DNA of 64,000 nt, from contig NC_088113.1 in the NCBI RefSeq assembly GCF_036370855.1, positions 18,372,501 through 18,436,500 of the forward strand, written 5' to 3'. Every line of letters starts with the position of its first letter. Within the stretch, counting starts at the first letter, position 1. The notes beneath the pieces were generated by a model. That model ran no database searches, was not told where the DNA came from, and worked only from the letters and a program-made list of their open reading frames with translations. The translations under genes and the position numbers were made by a program. Of this stretch, positions 47,389 through 60,300 are shown piece by piece. Origin of the DNA: Dromaius novaehollandiae. Taxonomy: Eukaryota > Chordata > Aves > Casuariiformes > Dromaiidae.

Positions 47389-48380
47389 AATGAAACGTTC
47401 CCCACTCAGATGTTCGCCGTCTTCCTGCTGACCTAAGTGCCGAAGATTGCAGCTCCCCAGCAGCCGCGTCCTCACTGCCCTGCAAAGACGTCCCGGCGAG
47501 AAGTCCCTCCCCTCGCCCCCAGCAGAACCCAACCTGCTGCTCGGCTCTGCTTTCCCATTCATGGAAATGCCCCAAAATTTAAGCGGAGAAAATGGCTTCC
47601 CTTTCGCTCAGGCGCTCGTGTTTTCCAGCCCGCCTGCTCCAGTGGAGAACGGCTTGAGTTTTGACACGCCGAGCCCCAAGGATGCCTGTGACACGCTGCT
47701 GAGCAACGGCACTTTGTATTCCGGCGCGAGCAGCCCTTCGGACTCGTGCACGAAGCCCCTCTGCGACGCGGCCCCGGAAGAGAAAGCGCAGTACGGCGAA
47801 GGGATCAAATATGTGTCCGCGGAGGAGGAGGAACTCGCGTGCGGGTGGGGGGCCTTCACGCCCGGCTGTCTGCAGTTCTTCAACACACCCAAGGGCATCC
47901 TGTTTTTCCTCTGCGTGGCATCCTTCTTGCAAGGGATGACAGTGAACGGCTTCATCAACACGGTCATCACCTCCATCGAGCGGCGCTTTGATCTCCGCAG
48001 CTACCAGAGCGGGCTGATCGCCAGCTCCTACGACATTGCGGCGTGCATCTGCCTCACCTTCGTCAGCTACTTTGGGGGGAACGGCCACAAGCCGCGGTGG
48101 CTGGGCTGGGGCGTGCTGGTCATGGGCCTCGGCTCCCTGCTCTTCGCCTTGCCCCACTTCACCACGGGCCGCTACGAGGTGCGTTTCTCGGAGGACGTCG
48201 GCGTGTGCCCCTCTAACCAGAGCCTGGCCTGCTCGGAGGCGGTCTCCAGCCTCACGAACTACAGGTTCGTCTTCATGCTCGGGCAGTTCCTCCACGGCAT
48301 CGGAGCCACTCCGCTCTACACTCTTGGCGTGACCTATCTCGATGAAAATGTCAAGACTAACTACTCCCCCGTGTACATTG
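47389..48380 (+). CDS. SLCO4A1 exon 2: 5' UTR tail and N-terminal half
   Basis: The acceptor is CTCTCTGCAG and the donor is ATTG|GTAAGTTG. The first 172 bases are untranslated and the frame starts at ATG 47561. No earlier ATG is in frame, and the frame upstream opens only with a TTG. A second ATG at 47567, with G at -3, may also be used, because the first has T at -3 but G at +4. The exon encodes residues 1-273. It covers a variable Ser/Pro-rich cytoplasmic tail (1 to about 105), membrane segments 1-4, a glycosylation sequon NQS at 219, and the highly conserved [15 protein letters not shown]. The following 1,088-base intron shows nothing further. Confidence 0.95.
47390..47431 (+). promoter_or_regulatory. 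Upstream ORF 1 in SLCO4A1 5' UTR (13 codons)
   Basis: An ATG two bases into exon 2 opens a 13-codon frame (MKRSPLRCSPSSC) ending in TGA. It is out of frame with the main start and ends 129 bases before it. If exon 2 is the first exon after the cap-proximal exon, scanning ribosomes would meet it first. Reinitiation or leaky scanning would then be needed to reach the main start. Use in vivo is inferred, not shown. Confidence 0.5.
47410..47436 (+). promoter_or_regulatory. Upstream ORF 2 in SLCO4A1 5' UTR (8 codons)
   Basis: A second upstream ATG opens an eight-codon hydrophobic peptide (MFAVFLLT) ending in TAA and overlaps the first upstream ORF in another frame. Its start context is weak (C at -3). 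Confidence 0.5.
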
Positions 48381-51300
48381 GTAAGTTGAGCAGCTTCTGG
48401 TGGAAGAACTTGTGCCCGGATCTGTTGGCTTTGCTGGTGGGAGGGAAAGCCGGTCCATCTGTGTTGGCACCGAATAGGCAGCGTTGAGAAATTTCACAAG
48501 GGATATTCCAAGTCTTTTGTTCTAAATAACAGACGAGATGAAAATCAGAGAGAAGCAGCAGCTGCTTGGAAGGTTTTGATTATTTTCCCCCCCTTGCAGT
48601 TATTTACAGGCAGGAATGATTTTTACAAGTGCTGAAATAGTCCTGCTGAACCCGCCCTGCAGACCTGGAGGTGCCTTCCACTGCAGCGCAGGTGTCGGCC
48701 TGGGAGAGCCCTCAAGCGCCAGCAAATAAAAACATGATGTTTGCTTCTCTCTCTGGCAAGCAACCACGAGGTTCTCGCCAGCCTGCCGTCCCGGGGGTGC
48801 TGCCCCGTGAGTACCGCGGCACGAGGAGGACGTTCACGGGAACGTTTCAGGACTGCTGTAGTGTAAAGGACAGTGAAGCTTTACCAAAAAATAAGCTTAG
48901 TTCATTGCACTATTCTGTCTTGCTGATCATTTCACAGTTGCCAAATATTTATAGCACACTTAGGTAAAGTAGTCAATGATCTTTCCACAGCAGTGAACCA
49001 AACTAAGTCCCAGTGCTGCAGCATTTAGCATAGATGTTGCTTATCACCGTTGGCGGTGAGACAACACCTCTGCTCACCACGCCGGCAGTCGGTGTGTGTT
49101 TGCGGGGTCACATGCATCCACGGTAAATAACAAAACAGTAACTACATAACCGTGTTTTTCCATTGAATTCAAGAGTTTTTCAAAGGGGCAAAAGAAAAAA
49201 CCTCATCAGAGCTTTAGCACACCGTACTTTGCTCCCCTTCCACTGCCACTCCGCAGCGGGTGCTCAGCCTCCGCCGGCCCTGCGCCCGTCCGCGCGGGGA
49301 GAGCCGCGTGGGCACGGCGTTCCCCAGTTTGGGGCCGTTTTTAACCTCGGGCCGTCCCCGAGGTCACCCTTCCCCGCAGTTGTCGTTGTGCTGGAGTCTC
49401 GGGCGGTGCTGCCGGCGCCTCCCCGAAATGCTGCCATTCCTCTAACCTTGCTTTTTTTCCCCTTTCAGCCGTTTTCTACACTGCTGCAATCCTTGGGCCT
49501 GCAGCGGGTTATCTGGTAGGAGGAATGTTTCTAAATATTTATACTGAAATTGGCAGAGAGTAAGTCGCTAAAAAATAATCTTGTTCCTTTTCCTTTACGC
49601 TATATGTTTCCTTTGGGGGTCAAAAAAACGTGGAGGCTGGCGAGCGTGCCCGTGGCGCCCGGCGGCCTTCCTCCCGGCAGAGTGCCAGCGGGCCGCGGCG
49701 GGGGGGCGAAGCGCGGACGCTGTCGCTGCAAGAAAATTGCTCACCGGCCTGTCAGCCTGAATCGGTCCTCACGCCGTCCTGCTTGCTCTAATTGGGCTGT
49801 GAGCAGCAGGTGAATTTTTTGAATGAGTTGCCTGATTTGGCAACGCTGCCAGCTCTGCCAGTCTTCCCCGCCGTGATCCAGCCACACTTATTCCCTCCTT
49901 GCAGGGTTTTTAATTTAGTGTTTTCTCCTGTTACCTCGCAGTCCCTTTGGCAAACGAATGGGTTGAAAAGGGGGAGTGGGTCTCCGGGGGCTTCTTCTGG
50001 GGGAAGGAGCGGGAGGTGTCCCAGGCTTTCTCCCAGAGGATGGGTCTGGGATGGGACCACGATCACGGCAGCCCCCAAAGTACAAGTGAAATCTGAAGAG
50101 GTGAATGTGCAAGCTAGGGCTTAAAGGAGGGTTAACTAATGTAATTTCCTGAGCAGTTGGTCATTAAATCTTGCGCTGTCCCGTAGGACAGACTGCGCTG
50201 GGGTGCGGAGGCAGTGATGGCTAGTGTGTCAGTCTCAATTTCGGGAGCTTTAGGTTTCTGCTAGGAAACTTTTTTCTGCCACCTCCCTTTGGTGTTACTC
50301 AGGCAAAACGCCTAAACAGCCCGACGCTCAGCATCCCGCTGAAATCCAGACTTATCTCTGTGGAGCTGGGTCTTGGCCTCGGTTCCCCGTGCCCCGGCCG
50401 TGCTATGGCGAAGCCGCTGATGCCGGAGGTCTGCTGGGGCGGGCACGTGGAAGGGGTCGGACGTGGCACGGGGCCGGGGCTGCCTTGCGCAGAGAGCCCC
50501 GTCGGCCCGGCAGGCCTCACTTCTCCCCCGGGAGCTGCACGCGTGGCGGAGCAGCGCACCGGTCCTTCGCCTCTGTTCATACGCGAAGGGAACCACAGGT
50601 CCCTCTGAACTGGAGGCCCATCTCGGGGCTTAGTTGCAAGAAGCAACTCTTCCCATGTGGCAGCCGGGAGGGGGTTTCGGTGTCCCCACGCTCGCGGGAA
50701 CGTCGAAGCCCCACGCCAGTGCTAGGCCTCCTTCGCTGCCTCCCCCGCGCTCCTCCGACCTCTGCCAGCGTTAGCGGGAGGAGAGTCGCGCTCTCCTGCT
50801 GTCTCAAACCGCCGCCTTTCTCCCTTGTGTCCTTCTCTTGTTGTGTTTCTTGCAGGATCGACATCACCCCGGAAAACACGCTCTGGGTGGGGGCCTGGTG
50901 GATCGGCTTCCTCGGGGCAGGAGCGGCCTCCCTCCTCATCTCCATCCCCATCCTGGGTTACCCCCACCGCCTCCCAGGTACGCCCGCCGTGAAACGCGGC
51001 GTCGCGGGGGAAGAGGGCTGGGTTTTCGCAGCACTTCATGTCGCCCCTGCGCTTTTGGCCAGTTCAGGCTGCTGCGGTTGAGCAGCCGTCAGCTGCCGGG
51101 TCGCTCTGGGCAGTTGGATCTGATGAGGCTGTAAATAAGACCTTGCAAATCAGCTCCTTTACACTGGCGTGGGAAGAGGGATCTGCCACCAGAACTTAAT
51201 TACCCCGGGGCAGAACAGCGCGTCCCTGTTTGCTCGAGATTTGCCTTCTGCCGATGCCCCCCGTGTCCTTGTGCTCCCATTCAGGCTCGCGTGCCGTATG

Positions 51301-54300
51301 CGCTTGTGCAAATAAGGAGGAGGAGCAGGGTTCATTTTCCCTGTGGGCTTGGCCCTTCTTGCGCAGCTTTGGTCTCGCATCTGCCACTGTGATGCCTCCG
51401 CTTCCTTCGGCCTCTCTGCTTTGGCCTTTTGTTGTCATTCGCTGCCCGCTCGCACAAACGCCGTGTTTGCTGGCGTCGGCAGATGTGCAGCGCATCGGCT
51501 TCGCTCCCGCCTCCCTCCCTTCTTCCGTTTGGTGATGCGCCCAACTCGTGTGTTGGACACAGGGCAAAGGGGGAGGAAGCGACAGGCGGAGAAGGAGGTT
51601 CTGGTGTTTTAAAGTGTAAATCGTGCACTGATCTCCCACCTTCAGCTTTCCAGCGACCTGATTCCCCGCTCTGCTGCTGCCTTGTCCCACTCATCATAGG
51701 GATTGCAGAGGGAGGGGAGACTTCCTCGAGACCAGGCTGGTGTGGAGCACAGAGATCTCCTATGGGCATTAGGTGTCACGGGCAGGGTATCGGGCACTCC
51801 TTGCCGATTGCTGGGAAAGAGAGGGAATGCAGGCATGGGAATGCCTGGAGGAAAGCATCTGTTGGAAAAAACAGTCCCTCTCTGGCAAGGAAATGCTGCT
51901 GAGCAGTCACCGAGAGGCTGAGTTGGGCGGGCTGGCAGGGGATGTTGTGTTGCATTTTCCCCCTGTGAATCCACCACTTGCACAGCATCCGCATCTTGTA
52001 TCTCACGTGCTCTTCACGCGTTTCTGCCTCTGGTTTTCAGGATCCCAGCGCTATACTGTCATGAGGGTGTCGGAGGCCCATCAGCTGAAGGACGGGAGCC
52101 ACAAAAAAGCATCAGATCCTGACTTTGGCAAAACAGTCAAAGATCTGCCTCGGTGAGCAAACCATCCCATGCGTGGCGTTCGGGGAACTCTCCCCGTAAT
52201 CAAGAGGAATGGGCCCAAATTCAGCTTGCTTTCTACAATTCTAGTTAAAATATTTGCCCATCTGCAAATATAACGATTACACTTTCCTGCAAAGGAGTTT
52301 GTGAAGAGCCTGATCTCATCAGCTGCCAGAGGCTTTCAGCTTGTTTTGAATAAATGGCATTCACCAGTTCGCAGCTCAAAACTGGGCAAAGTGGCTTAAA
52401 TGGAAATTCTGGATGGAGAGGGAACAACAGGCAGTCTTGTCTAGCGTTTTCAGAAGCTCTTTTCCCCCCATGAAGAAGAATCACCGACAGTCATATGCAA
52501 CATGCTAGGTTTTACAGAGTGTGGCTTAGTGCCAAACTCTAAGTGATATTATGTGTGCAGACATTGCCATTTAATTCTCTCTCCTCAGTGACATTATTTC
52601 TTCCTGTCTGCTCGTGTCTGGCCTCACCTGGCACAGTTGGGTGTTGTCCGATGTCTCTTCTTCTCTGTCTCCTCTGAGCTTTTCTTTCTTCCCTCTTATT
52701 TTTGTCTCATCTTAGATCTCTGTTTTGTCCTTTTAATGAGAAAAGAGGGGGAGAGAAGATGAAAATGAGTCTTACCAACATTTCAAATTCAGGAAGCAAG
52801 ATATCCTTGACTGCAGCTTTTGGTTCCCTTTCTGTTTTATTCTTGGCTTCCTTTTTGCCTTTCCATCTTCCAGGCACCTTTTATGTTTTTTTTTCTTCTC
52901 ACCTCTCCTGCAAAGCAGTGATAGAGCAGCGCGCTTGATCACAGGGTCGCTGCGTGACTGTGCGGCGCATGCAAGCACGCCTGCGCCAAAGTCAGCGTAG
53001 TAGGAAGCGGCTTAAAGGAGTCCTGGAGCATTGGGTAGGAGCAAGCAAGGGACCAAACTAAAATGCAGTCTTTTAACCTGGGAACACTTGCCATGGATCT
53101 TTGAAGTCTTTTATGATTTTTTTGTTTGTTTATTTGTTTTTTTTTTTTTTTTTGGTGAGTAGTATTTACATGGAGAATGGGGAGATGCTTCTCTGTTTAC
53201 AGCCTGGTGTTAACTGAATGTGTAAGATGTGGGTATGGAGAGAGACTTTGTGTCACCTGGGTATCATTTCCTTTTGCAAGGCAAATTGGCCATCAGTAAG
53301 GGGATTTCTTCTTTCTGTACCTCTGCCAGGACTATTCTTAAGGGAAGAACTTGCGTCTCTGTGTGACAGCTGCACAACGCAAACATTAAACATTATCAAA
53401 TCTTATGCAGCTGCCAGCAATTATTTTTGAACTTTAGGTGGGATATTTGCTTTTGTTCTGGCAAAGGAGGACTGAAGCAAGTGCTCAGAAGAGTATTTTT
53501 CAGCACTAGTCAATCTGTATTGTGCCAAAGCAGCTTCTGTCATAGTAAGGAATAGTTTGAAGTTGCAGATTGTATAGGCAGTTTACCAGGGGTTAAAGCA
53601 GTTTTATGAAGGATATTACATTGAACACATTTCAATATTGTTATTAAATGGCATTCTTGACTGGGTGCCATTTTCAGAGGTCACAACTTATTCTCTACAC
53701 GGAAATTAAATTCAAAACCTGCATTTAAATAATGTTATAACTAAAACCAACACAAACAGGGTAGCTAAAATGGCTGAAACGCAGTGCTTTATACTTTCCT
53801 TGCCTCACTTGAACAAAGCTCTCATTGATTCTTGGTGGATGCATCTGAGCGAAAGGTGCAGAGTTAACTCATCCTTGGGGAGCATCCCAAAGCATCGTTC
53901 CTGTGCAACGAGCACCTAAAGGTGGGCAACTCCATTTACATCAAACCAACAAGTCGGATCAGTCCAGATCATAATGCGGTTTTTGTTGTTTTAAAACCTC
54001 AGAAATGTTTCCTCTTTTGAAAACGCAAACCCAACAGACTTCTGTGTTTCCCGGTTTTGATTAATCAAAGGGAAGTGCCTTAAAGGGATGCTGTTCTAGA
54101 AACTTGCATTAAAGAAGAGATCGCATATGCGAGCACAGCACTTGTGTTTGTGTGAACCCGTGCGGAGAACCAGGACTAAGGACTCCGTCGCTTTTCTTTT
54201 AATAAGGGATCAGATGCTACATGTTTTCTCACGTTACAGAATTAAGAGTCCCACAGAAGATAATCAGAAATAATGATGGAATAAAATACTGCTCCATGCT

Positions 54301-57300
54301 GTCAGGTCCTCTCTAAGAGAGCGGGCATTGCTTAATGAATTGCTGTGTTTACAGCGCTCCCAAATAGCAGGAATTTACAGGAAAGCAGCCCATACAGCTT
54401 AAGCCTCTGCTCTGAAGAGACTTCAGTCTTAATTCTTGGGTTGAAAGGGCCTGATAAAATAGCATTTTCATTTATCTGTTTCTATCTGCATACTTTTTAT
54501 TTATTGCATGCTCCAGTCTGGTCGCTTATATGAAATATCCCCGGATGTCCGAGCGGAGGGGTTTGAACGGAGTGCACATATAGCTGTGCCAAGGCAGGAC
54601 GGCAGAGCTTTGTCCTAGCTATATTTGTGAGGACCATTGCATGAGTGAAGAGCACCCCTGTGTACCCGCGTGAGTAATGACTTGCAGGAGCAGACTTTTC
54701 TACGTAGCAGGATCCCTCTCTTGGCAGTGCTGAGCTTCCCGCAGTCCCTTGGGCTGCAAGGATGGAGCACAGTCAAGACTTCAGAAGAGTTAGGCAATTT
54801 CTGGGTATGATTAAAATCCTGCTGATAGCAACGAAAAGATCTGTGTTGACTTTGTTAACCATTTATATGCAGCAGTAACTCACAGCTACACCTACAGTCT
54901 GCAAACAATAGATGAAATGAGGCAGTCCTTAATCCTAGTGCTGGAAGGAGTTCCTCCGTGTTTTCCTACCTGCAAGTCTAGCCCATAACCTTTGGCCAAC
55001 GGACTCAAAATCACACCTAACGCCATGAAGTAACTCCCCCCTTTTCTCTTGAATTGTGAAAAGGTGGAAGCATTTGTACAAGTTAGGCATCAGCCAAGAG
55101 TTCCAGAAAATGCGTTTTCTAGCTAAGAGGTTAGGCTTTATGCTTGCAAGTAAAGCACAGTTGAAAAGGTTGGTCCTGGAGAACTGTTTCGTAAATGGAA
55201 CTAATCCTAACAGCTGGACAGTGGTTATTATAAAGCCTGCTGATATCGAGGTGTAAGAATGTGTGGTATTTGTGTCTTTCAACTTCTTTATCCCTTTTGC
55301 TGTAATGAACTTGTCCACTTCACATGAGTAACATTGCACAAATCCCTAAAATCCTGGTGTATCTGATGCTGCGCCTCAGCACGTCTCACACTCGTGTGTC
55401 CTGCGGTAGCTTTTCTCCCATTCCCCGTTTCTCCCAAAGCGGTAACTGTGAGGTGGTTCTGGCTTCCAAGGCCACGAGCAGCCCGCTGCATCCCCGTTGC
55501 TGCCATCGCTGCAGAGCGAGCCGCGTTGTTCCCATTTTTGATGCAGGATGTTTTGTTGCAATGCTTGGCGTGCTCGTGCGAAACTTAGGGAAAGTTATGT
55601 GGCAGAATTTCAAGCTAGTTACAAAACAATCCCTGCAAAACAGTGAAAACCCTCTTAGTCCAATATCCGAGAGAGTGGAAGATAATTGAGACCATCCCGC
55701 CCGCCTGAGGGGGTTTCTGTGTCTCGGAAATGGAATCATTTCTGAGTCATCTTTCTGCATATAAATGATACATGGCAATTTTTCAGGAATATCTATGTCT
55801 CTCTCTTAAACCCAGTGGGTCAAAAAGAAAACATTTGCTCAATTTACACATTAATCTTAAAGTAAAACTGGGCCTAGGTTGTGGGAGAAAGATCGCTTTC
55901 TGTTTTCCAGTGGGATATAAGGTATCTTGAAGATGCTTCTTCCATATGGAAAGGTTTGCTTGGCATTTCCCATGAGCTGCAAAACACCTGTGGTTAAAAG
56001 AGGTTGTTACTCTCAGGAGTACCTGGGCACGCATGAGTAACATGCGTACATAAACATGAAGAGAAACTTTGTTCCCTGGTCTTGGGGACAGACTTGAAAT
56101 CAAAATGTGCCACAGAGATTCAATTCCTGTATATTTGTCCTTGCCAGGTCAGTCCTGCTCCTTTTGAAGAACCCCACCTTCATCTTCCTCTGCTTAGCGG
56201 GAGCCACCGAAGCCACCCTCATTGCTGGCATGTCCACATTTGGACCCAAGTTCCTCGAGTCTCAGTTTAGTTTAAGTGCCTCTGAAGCTGCTACTTTTTT
56301 TGGTAAGGAAACCAGTTCTCTGCACTGTTCCTGTACCTTTTGCCTGCAAACACAAGAGCGCGGTCACCCGTTTCGAGTGGAAGCAAACGCACCTTGCAGC
56401 TCATTCAGGGGCAGGTTGTCGTTTTCAGCGATTAGCTATTCAGGATCATTTCCCACCAGCACATCTGTACCAAGTGCATTTTCAGAGCTGTGCCTACTGG
56501 CACTAGCAAGAAACACATTGCCTCTAGCCATGTGCAACCCTCCAAAAGAAGGCAAAACAGCTCGTAGTCTATTCCTCCTTATGCATTACCAGGAATCGTT
56601 ACCAATAGCCTCTAACGAGGACAGTCTGAACTGTGGAGCGTATTTACCTGTCACAGGCACGTTGGATCTGGGCTCGGTGGGGTCTAGTAAACGCTGCTAT
56701 TGATGATATGCTCCTTAAACAGCCAGGTTTTAGAGCTCTGGGTAGAAAGTGTTGCCTTATCAAGTTCATGGCCTGTTATCTGAGCTGCTACAGAGGATCA
56801 GCTATCGTTGCTTTCTTTGTAGCAAAATCCACTGAACTCCCACCAAAAAGCAGCCAAAGAGTTACTGTCATTGCAGAAACCCTGCAGTTAACATGTGCAG
56901 ATGCACAGAAGCTCCTTGCTGGCATTTCTAAACTTGTTTGTGGGTTTTTCTTTTTTCAGGTTATCTTGTTGTGCCGGCCGGAGGGGGAGGCACATTCCTG
57001 GGAGGATTTCTTGTGAATAAATTTAAACTCCGCTGCTCAGGAATCATCAAATTGTGTTTACTTTGCACAGTGTCAAGTCTGCTGGCTATTTTCATCTTTT
57101 TTATTCACTGCCCTAACATGCCTATGGCAGGAGTAACCCAGATGTACGAGGGAAGGTAATAATAATCCTATGTCTTGTACTATGTGACCATGGTCAGAAA
57201 ATAAGGATAACTCCAAATGTGCGGTACTAATTTTATTCATGGGTTAGCATGTGGGTGATAGAAGATAATGTCCAGTGTGACTGCATGGTCAGTCTCGCAG

Positions 57301-60300
57301 GCAGAAACTGAGGGTGAGAGCCATGTCCCCAAAATACAGATGTCCAAATTTATGCAGTTAATCTGCATTTATGGAACAGGCTCCTTCTATAGTCCGGGAA
57401 ATACCAGCACCGCCAGAGCATGATGGACACTGCTGTTCAGGTGCCCTCACGAGGTCCCCGGCTGTCTCCAGTGGCTATGAAGATAGCATAGGTCACTGGT
57501 TTAGACTACAAGTGGGAATCTCCTGTCCAAATGGAGACGTCTCCCTACGAGCTGGTCTTCTAAATTCCCTTTGTAGCTGCGGGAAACGGGCACTTCCAGG
57601 ACACGATTCTTGTTTCACGTTTAAAATCAGGGGAGATGAATGAAACCCTTCCCCAGCCTGGTGTTCTGCCTGGGCCGTGCTCCCTGGGGTGGCTCGGCGT
57701 TAGCATCTCCGATCGTCCCCCCTTCTCCTCTGGTTCTCCCCCGTTTCCTCCTGGAAAAAGTGGTTTGAGGCCTGACCGCCGCCGTGTTTCTGCAGCGCTT
57801 TGCCGGGAGGCCGCCTCAACCTGTCGGCAGCGTGCAACGCCGAGTGCGGCTGCCTGCGGCAGACCTACAGCCCCGTCTGCGGGCGCGACGGCGTCATGTA
57901 CTACTCTCCCTGCCACGCAGGGTGCAAAGCGTCCAGAAACCTCAGGAGTGGCAAGAAGGTACGTCTGCAAGTGCCGTGCATGAGCAAGGCATCGGCACGG
58001 GCTCTGTAGAGTGTTTTGGCTGGTCTGCAAACGCCTGCACAGATCTGAGCATCACTTTGAGCCTGCGGAAAAGGCAGAGGTGGCTCAGGGAAGGTGGGGC
58101 GTACCCGAGAGCCAGGCACCACCTGGGAGGAGGGTAGAAGGTCCCCTGGGGTCGGGTACTGGGGAGGCAGCGGTGACACCCAAGGGCCGCCCGGTAAAGT
58201 CCATTTCTCTTATTTAATAACCTTGGCTGAAAACAGAGGTGTGTCAGGAATGCGGCCTGATTTCTGGTTCTCTCTGCTTCAGTAGCAAAATCAATGGGTT
58301 TCCACCCTCCCTGAATTTTTGTGTTTCCAGCCCAGCTGTGACCATCGCTGGGCTCTCCCTGACAAACTGACCGTGAGTGTTCGTTCCCCAGGTCTACAGC
58401 GAGTGCAGCTGCATTGCCGAAAGCCACCGCCCCGGCGAGGCGGAGGCGGGGAAATGCACCTCCTCTTGCGCAAAAAGGCCCCTGCTCCTCTTCTTCATGT
58501 TCGTTGTGATCCTCTTCACCTTCCTAAGCAGTATTCCCGCTCTGACAGCAACTCTGCGGTAAGCACGGGATCGTGGCTTCGTGTGCCGGTGCCGCAGGAA
58601 ACCCCAAAAATCCCCATCTCCGTCTTATCTCGCTGGCTGTAGCCATGCGGAGCAGGGGATGAAAACAACCTCTTGCAGCCTAGCTGGGAAGGCAAATACG
58701 AGCATTTGCAGCTCTGTCCTCTGCGCTCGCGGCGAAGCGGTTAGCCGTCGGGCACCCAGATGTGCTCCCCACTCGCGGTGGAGGAGGCGGACGTTGCCCG
58801 GGGTGAACCTCCGTCTCCAAAGGGGAAGGAGGCCCCGGCTGCGGACGAGGCTGTCGGAGCTGAGCGTGGTGCTGGTGCGTGGACGGAGGTGCTGGCAGCC
58901 CCGCAGTGTTTTCCAACGATCCCTTTTTTTTGTTCCCTAGGTGCGTCCCCGACAGGCAGAGGTCGTTCGCGCTCGGGATCCAGTGGATCGTAGTACGAAC
59001 TCTAGGTAGAGTACAAAGGGAATTTGTGTGCCTAGATACGGGCTGTTGGTTTGGTGGAGCACATCTGACGCTGTTATCTAAGAAGAAAGCTGTAGGGTTG
59101 TAAAGGAGGGGGATAAAACATACGATGTTGAAAGGAGGATCTGTTCTCTTGCCTGTGCGCTCACAAAAGGGTAATTACCTTTGCATACAGTTTGCAAAGT
59201 GGAGCAGAGAGCTGAACATAGCAAACAGCTCACACAGCTCTGGGGCAACATAACAGAAAGGTCGAGCAGGTAGAGGATGCAGATGTTTAGGTGCTTTTAG
59301 AGACTAAAAGCTCCTTTTGGTTGGTCTCTTCCTTCGGTCATCTTTGGAAGGAAGAGTCTCTAACCACCCAGCTGGCTGTTCAGATGAAAAGGAAGAATTT
59401 TTAACACATCTCAGAAAGGGTAAAGGCAATGGAGGTCCTGGCAACGTGCCCGTATTTTAAGAACAAAAGGAGTAGAGGTGCTGAAGGCCCTGTGTGTATG
59501 TCTTTAACCCTTGTGCAACCTGTAGGCCAGGATGGGTGAAGGATTCACCGGACTGTGTGTTCTTAAAACTCGGTGTGTTTTGGGTGCCGTTTTGCTATGG
59601 GCTCCTTGGGAAATCGCAGCCCTACAGGTTGCAGGTTGTTTGCTGAGTCCCAGCAGCAGCAGAGCCCAGTGCACTATGCAAGGCTGGCAGAGAGATGCTG
59701 TGTAACCTGAAGGTCCCTTCTCCCTCCCCGCAGGAGGCATTCCCGGCCCCATCGCCTTTGGGTCGATGATTGATAAATCGTGCCTGCTTTGGCAGGACCA
59801 GTGCGGCGAGCAAGGTTCCTGCTATGTTTACCAGAACTCAGCCATGAGCCGATACACCCTGATTGCTGGACTCGTCTACAAGGTGATGCCGACTGTTTCC
59901 TTTTCTGATAAAATGAACAGTACTGTAGGAGGCAGCATTTTGCAGTGGGAGAGGATTTGGGAGAACTGTGTTATGTGGATCTGCCCGTAACACAAATTAT
60001 ACTGTAATTCAGGAAATGTTCTTGCTAAAGGCAAAGCTCCATTTGCTTCTTGCCATGTTATGGTGCTTCAGGCACCATCATTCTCTTACACACTCATTAT
60101 TTTCTAGGCTTACAGTTTTTGTTGCAGCATATGAAAAATCTCCTCTTCTAACAATTACTAAAGTGACTTTTGCTGGAAACGGAGTTAAATACATGACTGC
60201 TGTGTGTTAGTGAGAGTGAGAGAGGTCGTTGTGGGCAAGCTGTAAATAACCATTTCCCAATCACTGCTAGAAAATATGAGAGCTTAGCTGCGTGTTTCAT

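Noticed and set aside
47447-47560. N-terminal extension of SLCO4A1 starting at 47447
   Set aside because: The codon there is TTG, not ATG. No ATG in this frame occurs before 47561, and the extension has no similarity to the human N-terminus.
47579-48295. 238-codon minus-strand frame opposite SLCO4A1 exon 2
   Set aside because: It is a shadow of a GC-rich coding exon on the + strand.
48381-48487. Continuation of the exon 2 frame past 48380 as coding sequence
   Set aside because: It reads into intron 2 after a strong GTAAGT donor. The next coding sequence continues at 49469 in the right phase.
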